Assembly: GCA_030632095.1 (NCBI GenBank) | Contig: DAOVJU010000041.1 | Coordinates: forward strand, 1-12,376 | Source: Chlorobiota bacterium | GTDB taxonomy: Bacteria; Bacteroidota; Bacteroidia; Bacteroidales; B39-G9 | DNA: 12,376 nucleotides | Direction of reading: 5' to 3' | Part shown: positions 6,089-12,376 of the stretch, one piece after another | Layout: each line of letters begins with the position of its first letter | Numbering within the stretch: position 1 is the first letter of the stretch | Notes under the pieces: generated by a model | What the model was told of the DNA's origin: nothing | Database searches by the model: none | The model's input: the letters and a program-made list of their open reading frames with translations, nothing else | Translations under genes and position numbers: made by a program

Positions 6089-7387
6089 ATGTCTCAAAAA
6101 GAAAAAATAAAAAAAAACGAACAGAAAGACAAAAAGCAACAAGAAGAAGCCCCGTCAAACAATTCAAACAACCAGATTAATAAAGTTTCACAAGACGACC
6201 ATAAAAAAGCACTTAATAAGGCCCGTCATCGCTCAATTGAGTTATTCAGTGAACGAATGATACTGAAAAAAGCATTAAAACAAATAAATTATCAAAAACT
6301 GGCAATTGAAAAACAGCGAGACGAAATAGAAGTAAAAAATGAAAAACTGAATAAAGCATTAGATAAAGCACGTAAGAGAACCATAGATCTTTTTGGTAAA
6401 CACATCGATTTAAAGAAAGCAAAAAAATATATAAGCATTATTAACCATGATGTTGAAGAAAAAAATGTAAGGTTAGAAAAATCTATTAAGAAAGCAAAAC
6501 AACGTACTATTGAACTTTTCGGGAAACATATTGACCTCAAAAAAGCAAAAAACCGGATTGAATACCAGAGTGAACTTCTTCAAAAATCATACAATGAACT
6601 TGAAATAAAGAATATTCAAATCAACGACAGCCTGGATTATGCCAAGCACATACAAAGTGGCATACTGCCACCAGAAGAACAGATCAGGTTTTGTTTTCCT
6701 GATTCTTTTGTTTTTTTTCGTCCCAAAGAAGTTGTAAGTGGTGATTTTTATTGGATGGCAGAAAAAAAGGACAATATCTTTTTAGCAGTTGTTGATTGTA
6801 CCGGGCATGGAGTTCCGGGAGCTTTTATGTCAATGATTGGGTACACAATGCTTAATCAGATTGTGAACGAAAATGAAAATAAAACTACAGTTCAAATTCT
6901 ACTAGACTTAAATAAAGAAATCTTTGCATCCTTCTATAGAAGCAAAAAAGGCGCTGGCTTCCAGAACGATGGAATGGATTTAACGATTTGTAAATACAAT
7001 AGAAAATCAAGAAAGTTAAGCATTTCAAGCGCCGGACATAATTTTTGTGTGTTATCGAATAATGAAATTAAAGTAAGTAAAGGCTGTATATTTGGTATTG
7101 GAGAAGTACCAAATGATTATGAAGAACTGGTTTTTAAGGAAGTAAGCTATAGTATTGACCATCCCGTTCGGCTTTATATGTGTACAGATGGCTATACTGA
7201 CCAGTTTGGGGGAGATAAAAACAGAAAATTCAGCCCAAAACGATTGCTTTATCTCATTGAGAACAACTATAATTTACCTATGGATAAGCAAAAAAGAATA
7301 TTTGAAATGGCCTTTAACCAATGGAAAGGCAAAGAAACTCAAATTGATGATGTACTGCTTATGGGAATAAATTTCAATCATATTTAA
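6089..7387 (+). CDS. Coiled-coil SpoIIE/PP2C-type serine phosphatase with N-terminal repeats
   Basis: The product is 432 residues from the ATG at 6089; the frame stays open upstream to a TTG at 6074, but ATG is preferred. There is no signal peptide or membrane helix, so it is cytoplasmic. A charged tail (1-37) is followed by three repeats with the core KA(R/K)xR(S/T)I(E/D)LF and L-K-K-A (about 41-62, 90-111, 132-153). The linker DSLDYAKHIQSGILPP (180-195) comes next, then the phosphatase domain. Metal-binding acidic residues are all present: D219 in SGDFYW, D236 in DCTGHG, D367 in CTDGYTDQ and D420/D421 in QIDDVLL. Such phosphatases usually act on serine-phosphorylated STAS anti-anti-sigma factors; no such partner is nearby. 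The gene is divergent from tetR and starts a row of three signalling genes. Confidence 0.9.
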   Translation: MSQKEKIKKNEQKDKKQQEEAPSNNSNNQINKVSQDDHKKALNKARHRSIELFSERMILKKALKQINYQKLAIEKQRDEIEVKNEKLNKALDKARKRTIDLFGKHIDLKKAKKYISIINHDVEEKNVRLEKSIKKAKQRTIELFGKHIDLKKAKNRIEYQSELLQKSYNELEIKNIQINDSLDYAKHIQSGILPPEEQIRFCFPDSFVFFRPKEVVSGDFYWMAEKKDNIFLAVVDCTGHGVPGAFMSMIGYTMLNQIVNENENKTTVQILLDLNKEIFASFYRSKKGAGFQNDGMDLTICKYNRKSRKLSISSAGHNFCVLSNNEIKVSKGCIFGIGEVPNDYEELVFKEVSYSIDHPVRLYMCTDGYTDQFGGDKNRKFSPKRLLYLIENNYNLPMDKQKRIFEMAFNQWKGKETQIDDVLLMGINFNHI

Positions 7388-7447
7388 TTTTACCTATACA
7401 TGATTTCTGATTATATTACCATTATTGGTATTAAAATATAACATGTC

Positions 7448-9658
7448 ATGAAGATAACTTATCAATTTACTTTCTTACTCGTATTTCTACTTGCAATTAG
7501 CGGATTTGCTGAAGAAACAAATAAAATTGATAGCCTTAAGAGCATTATGTTAAAAGCTTCAGTTGATACTATAAAAGTCAACTTGCTTAATAAGATATCC
7601 TATGAATATGAATATCATGATTCAAAAAATGCTGAAAAATATGCTAAAGAGGCTATTGAGTTGTCCAGGAAATCAAATTATATAATAGGTTTAGCTGAAG
7701 CTACCCGGCTATATGCCAATTCCTTATCTTATAAAAGAGAATTTGCTAATGCTTTAGAGATATATAATGAGTCATTAAAGCTATTTATGGAATTAAATGA
7801 TAAAGATGGTGTTTCTACATGTTATGTTAATATCGGAGTTGTATATTTCTCTAGAGATGAATACTTGAAAGCCTCTGATTATTTCAAAAAAGCAGCAACT
7901 ATTTTCGAAGAAATCAATGACAATATTAAAGCCTCAGTTTGTTACAACAATATGGGGATTATTTATACAAAATTGGGTAATTACCCATTAGCAATAGAAA
8001 ACTATTTGATTGCACTTTATATTTTCGAAAAAATGGATGATAAAAGCAGAATGTCATCATGCTTGAATAATATTGGGATATTGTATAAAAAACTAAACGA
8101 TTTCGAAAACGCATTAAAGTATTACAGGAAATCCCTAAATATAAAGTATGAATTAGATGATAAAATTGGTATAGCAGCATGTTTTAATAATATAGGAATT
8201 GTTTTATGCTTTTTAAATAAATATACAGAAGCATTAACTTATAATAAAAAGGCTCTTAAAGTTTACTCCAATTTACAAGATAGTATCGGCATTGCTTCGG
8301 CATTTCACCAAATTGGTACTATCCTCAGTAAACTCGAAAAATATGATGATGCAATAATGTATTTTGAGAAATCAATTGAAATTAATACCAAGGCTGAAAA
8401 TAAAGCAGGTATTGGATCAACCTATGCTGCAATTGGTAAAACATTACTCGAAACAGGTAAAATACATGAATCACTTGAATATGCAAATAAAGCCTATATT
8501 ATTGCAAAGGACATAAATGATAAAAGCTTAATTAAGGAAACATTAGAAATTCTGGCGCTTTGCCATTATGAATTAAGAAATTATAAGAAGGCAATTGAGT
8601 ATTTCATTGATTTCAAAACACAAAGTGATAGCTTGCTAAATGCTGATAACATTCGAAATCTTACCAGTCAGGAGTATCAATATAAAATAGATAAACAAAA
8701 ATTGGCTCAAAAACTCGAATTGCAAAAAAGAGAAGAAATACATAAGGAAAAACTTAAACGAAAGAACATAATTCAAAATGCCTTTTTATTTGGTATTATA
8801 CTGTTAATACTCCTCTTGTTTCTTATTTTCCGAAACTATAAAATAAAACAAAAGGCTAATATTGAACTTACGAAAAAAAATAAACTTATTTCTAAACAAA
8901 AAGAAGACATTACCGATAGTATAAAGTATGCCAAACGAATTCAAAATGCGGTACTTCCGCAAGAACAAAATATTGAGGATTCAATCAATGATTATTTCAT
9001 TCTATTTAAACCACGTGACATTGTTAGCGGTGATTTTTACTGGACTACAAAAAAAGATGGCCAGGTAATTATTGCTGCAGCCGATTGTACCGGCCATGGT
9101 GTACCAGGGGCATTTATGAGCATGCTTGGAATATCATTTCTAAACGAGATTGTTAATAAATATGAATTTTCAAAAGCAAGTGATATTTTAAATATTTTAC
9201 GTCAACATATAATTAACACACTCGGGCAAACCGGTAAATCAGACGAAGCAAAAGACGGAATGGATATAGCGCTTTGTATAATAGATTATAATAAAATGTT
9301 TTTGCAATTTGCCGGCGCCTATAATCCCTTATATTTGATACGAAATGGTGAACTATCCATAACAAAAGGCGATAAAATGCCAATTGGTATTTATATAACA
9401 GAACAAAAAAACTTCTCAAATCATGAATTCTCCTTAAACAAAGGTGATACAATATATTTGTTTTCCGATGGATATGCTGACCAGTTTGGAGGTTCAAAAG
9501 CGGGAAAATTTATGACTAAACCCTTTAAGAAGCTGTTGCTGGAAATACAAAATGAAACAATGAAAAGGCAAAAGGAAATTTTAAATGAAACTATTGAAAA
9601 GTGGAAAGGAAACCTCGATCAGATAGATGATATACTGGTAATAGGAATTAAAATTTAG
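7448..9658 (+). CDS. Periplasmic TPR sensor with SpoIIE/PP2C phosphatase output
   Basis: The product is 736 residues. A signal peptide (MKITYQFTFLLVFLLAISGFA) leads to an array of about nine TPR units of roughly 40 residues (about 40-420), with repeated NNIGI-type helices. A coiled coil and one membrane helix (about 445-461) follow, then a juxtamembrane helix (462-489), the linker DSIKYAKRIQNAVLP (490-504) and the phosphatase domain. Catalytic acidic residues are complete: D529 (SGDFYW), D546 (DCTGHG), D674 (SDGYADQ) and D727/D728 (QIDDILV). The topology puts the TPR array in the periplasm and the phosphatase in the cytoplasm, so it should convert an outside signal or protein contact into dephosphorylation. 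It lies 60 bp after the other phosphatase, close enough for one transcript. Its target is unknown. Confidence 0.92.
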   Translation: MKITYQFTFLLVFLLAISGFAEETNKIDSLKSIMLKASVDTIKVNLLNKISYEYEYHDSKNAEKYAKEAIELSRKSNYIIGLAEATRLYANSLSYKREFANALEIYNESLKLFMELNDKDGVSTCYVNIGVVYFSRDEYLKASDYFKKAATIFEEINDNIKASVCYNNMGIIYTKLGNYPLAIENYLIALYIFEKMDDKSRMSSCLNNIGILYKKLNDFENALKYYRKSLNIKYELDDKIGIAACFNNIGIVLCFLNKYTEALTYNKKALKVYSNLQDSIGIASAFHQIGTILSKLEKYDDAIMYFEKSIEINTKAENKAGIGSTYAAIGKTLLETGKIHESLEYANKAYIIAKDINDKSLIKETLEILALCHYELRNYKKAIEYFIDFKTQSDSLLNADNIRNLTSQEYQYKIDKQKLAQKLELQKREEIHKEKLKRKNIIQNAFLFGIILLILLLFLIFRNYKIKQKANIELTKKNKLISKQKEDITDSIKYAKRIQNAVLPQEQNIEDSINDYFILFKPRDIVSGDFYWTTKKDGQVIIAAADCTGHGVPGAFMSMLGISFLNEIVNKYEFSKASDILNILRQHIINTLGQTGKSDEAKDGMDIALCIIDYNKMFLQFAGAYNPLYLIRNGELSITKGDKMPIGIYITEQKNFSNHEFSLNKGDTIYLFSDGYADQFGGSKAGKFMTKPFKKLLLEIQNETMKRQKEILNETIEKWKGNLDQIDDILVIGIKI

Positions 9659-9720
9659 AATAAGGTTTTATAATAATTTTATATCGAACTCAGGTTAATA
9701 GGTTCTAACACGAATTTAAT

Positions 9721-9748
9721 GGAAGATGAAAGACGGAAGACCGAAGAC
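9721..9748. repeat. 7-nt tandem array, GGAAGAC type
   Basis: Four successive 7-nt units: ggaagat, gaaagac, ggaagac, cgaagac. The copies differ at one to three positions but keep exact phase. The unit is unrelated to the other arrays. Confidence 0.8.
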
Positions 9749-9763
9749 AAGAGTTGTTAAAAA

Positions 9764-9780
9764 AGTTTGGAGTTTGGAGT
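9764..9780. repeat. 7-nt tandem array, AGTTTGG type
   Basis: Two exact agtttgg units plus agt, 15 bp after the GGAAGAC array. It is short, and would be ignored without the other 7-nt arrays in the window. Confidence 0.65.
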
Positions 9781-9890
9781 AAAAACAGTAAGTAGTTAAC
9801 AACTGACAGTACACAAAAAAAGTATACTCGTAGTTAACGGGTTTACGAATGCAAAGCTGACTAGTACAAGTTATACCGAGAGGGAGAACA

Positions 9891-9914
9891 ATGAAATAGT
9901 GAAATAATGAAACA
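9891..9914 (+). repeat. 8-nt tandem units around the kinase start codon
   Basis: Three units of 8 nt: atgaaata, gtgaaata, atgaaaca. The third contains the true start ATG at 9907. The first two each offer a start codon followed at once by a stop (ATG-AAA-TAG and GTG-AAA-TAA). The only purine-rich Shine-Dalgarno-like stretch (gagggag, about 9880-9886) is at proper distance from the ATG at 9891, not from 9907. Confidence 0.7.
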
Positions 9915-12376
9915 TTTTTATCTATATATTCTGTATTTTTTTTGTTCAGTAAGCCTGTTTGGGCAATCTTCTGTTATTGATAGTTTGGAAAATATATTGT
10001 CAAATTCAGATCGTGATACAAATACAGTAAATATTCTGAACAAGCTGTCCGATATCCATAGCAGGGTAAACCCTGAAAAAGCACTTGATTATGTAAATGA
10101 GGCGATAGAACTTGCTGAAAAACTCAAATTTGCAAGAGGATTAGGAAAAGCTTATTCAGTTTCAGGCTGGATTTCTTTAATTCAACATGACTACGAAAAG
10201 GCTAAAGAATTATATTTGAAATCACTAGCTATATATAAAGAAACAGATGACAAATTTGAAGTATCGGTAAGCTATCATTCAATCGGAATAATTTACTATT
10301 ATCAAAGTGATTATAACAGAGCATTAGAATATTTTATCAAATCGTCAGAAGTTGACCAGGAAACCGGAAACAAAACAGGTACAGCAAAATCTTTCAATAA
10401 TATAGCGCTTATTTACAATAAAACAGGAAATCCTTCGAAAGCAATTGAATATCATTTAAAGTCGCTTGAAATAAAGAAAGAACTTGGAAATAAGAAAGGC
10501 ATGGCCGCTTCATACAATAATATAGGAATTATATACAAAAACCAGGGGAATTATTCAAAAGGACTGGAAAACTATTTAATGTCATTAAACATTTATGAAG
10601 AACTTAACGATAAAAAAGGGATGTCAAATGCATTTAATAATATTGGTATTATCAATAAAAATCAAAGGAATTTTTCAAAAGCCTTAGAATACTTTTTTGA
10701 ATCTTTAAAACTTGGTGAAAAATTAGATAATAAAGGAGGAATGGCAGATACATATAACAACATAGGACTTACTTATGAAAATCTCGAAAAATTTAAACTT
10801 GCCATAGAGTATCAAAATAAATCATTAGATATCAGAAAAGAAATAAACGATAAAAGCGGTATAGCTATATCGTATGTAAATATTGGTGATCTGTATTCCA
10901 AACTAAAAGACTATACAAAAGCATTGGAATATCAACGAAAGGCTCTTCTGATTCAAGAAGAAATTGGCCATAAAATGGGGATTGCATATTCCCTGAACAG
11001 CATTGGCAATTTGTACCTTAATCAGAAGGATTATGGCAATGCGATAAAATATTATAAAAGCTGTCTCCAGGTTGCTAATGAAATTGGCGATAAAGAAATA
11101 CTCAAAAAAGGATATGAAGGTATATCAAAAGCATATGCTGGAATTCAAGATTTTAAACATGCTTATGAATTTTCTCAATTATATTATGAAGTAAGTGATA
11201 GTATTTACAATCTTGAAAGTAGTAAGCTAATAGCAGAATTACAAACCAAATATGAAACTGAAAAAAAAGAACAAAAAATCGTTCTCCTTAGTAAAGAAAA
11301 AGAGGTACAAAAAGTAAAATTAGACAGGCAAAGATATTTCATAATATCAGTTACTGTAAGTACTGTTTTTCTTATTATACTTATTATTATACTTCTCAAT
11401 CGTTACAGGATCAAACAAAGAGCAAATAAAATTCTGACTGAAAGAAATGCTGAAATTCAAAGCCAGAAAGAAGAAATACAAGCCCAGGCAGATCAAATTG
11501 AAAATGCTAATAAGGAAATAACCCGAAACTCAAAGCTTAAAGAATTGTTTTTTGCAAGAATGAGCCACGAAATTCGTACACCTGTTAATGTTATTGTAGG
11601 TTTTACAAATTTGTTGTTTAATTCAAAACTTACTAATAAGCAATCATCTTATATAGAAAACATTAAAAACTCATGCAAGAACCTTCTTGTTGTAATAAAT
11701 GATATTCTTGATTTCTCAAAAATAGAAGCCGGCAAACTCAAATTAGAAAATACCCGATTTTCCTTAACGGAATTGCTTCAAAATTTTTATAATATCATGT
11801 CAGTCAGGGCAAATGAAAAGAAATTAAAACTGGAGCTTAATATTTCTGAACCATTTCCAGAATTAGTTATAGGAGATCCTATACGGCTTCACCAAATATT
11901 AACCAACCTGGTTGCAAATGCAATTAAATTTACTAATAAGGGCGAAATTATAATTTCCGTTAATGTAAAAAGTCATGAAAAAGATTTCGTAATTATAAAT
12001 TTTTCCATTTCAGACACCGGAATTGGAATTCCGGATGATCGTATTGACAATATTTTTGAAAGTTATACACAGGCTGATATTCAAACCACCAGAATGTACG
12101 GTGGAACAGGCTTGGGGCTTTCTATTGTAAAACAACTTGTAGATTTGCAAAACGGAGAAATTGAGGTTGAAAGCCAAACAGGTAAAGGAAGTACATTTAG
12201 CTTTTATATTCCTTATACTGAAGTTGAAGAAGAAAAAACTAAAACCGGGACAGAATCTTTCAATATGAATAAAATAAAAGAAATACGAGAATTGAAGATA
12301 TTATTGGTTGATGATAATATTATAAACAGAATTTTAGCAATTGATACAATCCACATGTTTAATGATAAAATTTCCA
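9907..12376 (+). CDS. TPR-containing hybrid sensor histidine kinase (3' end beyond window)
   Basis: The frame is open from the ATG at 9907 to the window edge, giving 823 codons without a stop. A signal peptide (MKHFYLYILYFFCSVSLFGQ) precedes about nine or ten TPR units (about 35-425), a coiled coil, one membrane helix (about 478-498) and a second coiled coil (505-545). The kinase core follows: H-box MSHEIRTP with H554 as the phosphorylated histidine, N-box with N671, G1-box DTGIGIP (703-709), F-box IFESYTQA and G2-box GGTGLGLS (732-739). A receiver domain begins at about 797 (LKILLVDDN, acidic pair D802-D803); its phosphoacceptor aspartate lies past the edge. The TPR array should be periplasmic and the kinase cytoplasmic. 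Input domain and juxtamembrane segment resemble the TPR-phosphatase just upstream. Any domains after the receiver, such as a DNA-binding output, cannot be seen. Confidence 0.93.
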   Translation, partial: MKHFYLYILYFFCSVSLFGQSSVIDSLENILSNSDRDTNTVNILNKLSDIHSRVNPEKALDYVNEAIELAEKLKFARGLGKAYSVSGWISLIQHDYEKAKELYLKSLAIYKETDDKFEVSVSYHSIGIIYYYQSDYNRALEYFIKSSEVDQETGNKTGTAKSFNNIALIYNKTGNPSKAIEYHLKSLEIKKELGNKKGMAASYNNIGIIYKNQGNYSKGLENYLMSLNIYEELNDKKGMSNAFNNIGIINKNQRNFSKALEYFFESLKLGEKLDNKGGMADTYNNIGLTYENLEKFKLAIEYQNKSLDIRKEINDKSGIAISYVNIGDLYSKLKDYTKALEYQRKALLIQEEIGHKMGIAYSLNSIGNLYLNQKDYGNAIKYYKSCLQVANEIGDKEILKKGYEGISKAYAGIQDFKHAYEFSQLYYEVSDSIYNLESSKLIAELQTKYETEKKEQKIVLLSKEKEVQKVKLDRQRYFIISVTVSTVFLIILIIILLNRYRIKQRANKILTERNAEIQSQKEEIQAQADQIENANKEITRNSKLKELFFARMSHEIRTPVNVIVGFTNLLFNSKLTNKQSSYIENIKNSCKNLLVVINDILDFSKIEAGKLKLENTRFSLTELLQNFYNIMSVRANEKKLKLELNISEPFPELVIGDPIRLHQILTNLVANAIKFTNKGEIIISVNVKSHEKDFVIINFSISDTGIGIPDDRIDNIFESYTQADIQTTRMYGGTGLGLSIVKQLVDLQNGEIEVESQTGKGSTFSFYIPYTEVEEEKTKTGTESFNMNKIKEIRELKILLVDDNIINRILAIDTIHMFNDKIS

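Larger units (their letters stand above)
9659..9906. other. 248-bp gap before the histidine kinase gene
   Basis: No gene, RNA or strong terminator is visible. It holds two 7-nt arrays (9721-9748 and 9764-9780), two copies of gtagttaac (9792-9800 and 9830-9838) and the beginning of an 8-nt array that reaches the kinase start codon. I found no TAnnTTTG promoter box, so it is unclear whether the kinase has its own promoter. Confidence 0.6.

Noticed and set aside
7417..7430. Hairpin tacca-ttat-tggta between the two phosphatase genes as a terminator
   Set aside because: Only a 5-bp stem with no following T-run; too weak, and the genes are close enough to be co-transcribed.
9792..9838. Direct repeat gtagttaac (two copies 38 bp apart)
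   Set aside because: A 9-bp match in AT-rich sequence with no symmetry or associated promoter; not distinguishable from chance.
11205..11399. Minus-strand open frame inside the kinase gene, and similar frames inside other genes
   Set aside because: They lie opposite well-supported coding sequence, have no recognisable domains and look like shadows.

Overview
The window comes from an AT-rich bacterium, most likely a member of the Bacteroidota. Three things suggest this: the tandem pairing of TPR sensors with SpoIIE-type phosphatase and hybrid histidine kinase outputs, the weak or absent Shine-Dalgarno sequences, and a good match to the Bacteroidota TTTG / TAnnTTTG promoter. I see no RNA genes, insertion sequences, CRISPR arrays or integration sites.

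Left part (about 154-5906, minus strand): one efflux operon read right to left. The order is TetR regulator, TolC-like outer-membrane channel, lipoprotein membrane-fusion protein, two ABC ATPases, one ABC-2 permease. The layout resembles E. coli ybhGFSR, with the double ATPase YbhF split into two genes in the same order and with only one permease visible. The two ATPases are degenerate in complementary ways, as expected for a heterodimer with one intact and one degraded ATP site. Upstream of tetR, a promoter, a candidate operator and four units of a 13-nt repeat are stacked within about 90 bp, which suggests autoregulation.

Right part (about 6089-12376, plus strand): three signalling genes. 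The first is a cytoplasmic coiled-coil SpoIIE/PP2C phosphatase with three unusual N-terminal repeats. The second has a signal peptide, a periplasmic TPR array, one membrane helix and a SpoIIE phosphatase. The third has the same input (signal peptide, TPR array, membrane helix, matching linker) joined to a histidine kinase and a receiver domain that runs off the right edge. The last two look like one input cassette joined to different outputs. No anti-sigma kinase or STAS partner is present, so the phosphatase targets are unknown.

Gaps between genes: no gap exceeds 300 bp. Several hold short tandem arrays whose units differ in sequence but are all exactly 7 nt long (34-64, 81-149, 1261-1289, 2043-2063, 3934-3968, 9721-9748, 9764-9780). 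One array runs into a gene end, supplies its last codons and stop, and abuts the next start codon. These arrays, the 13-nt repeat leader and the repeat-bearing phosphatase are the least explained parts of the window.
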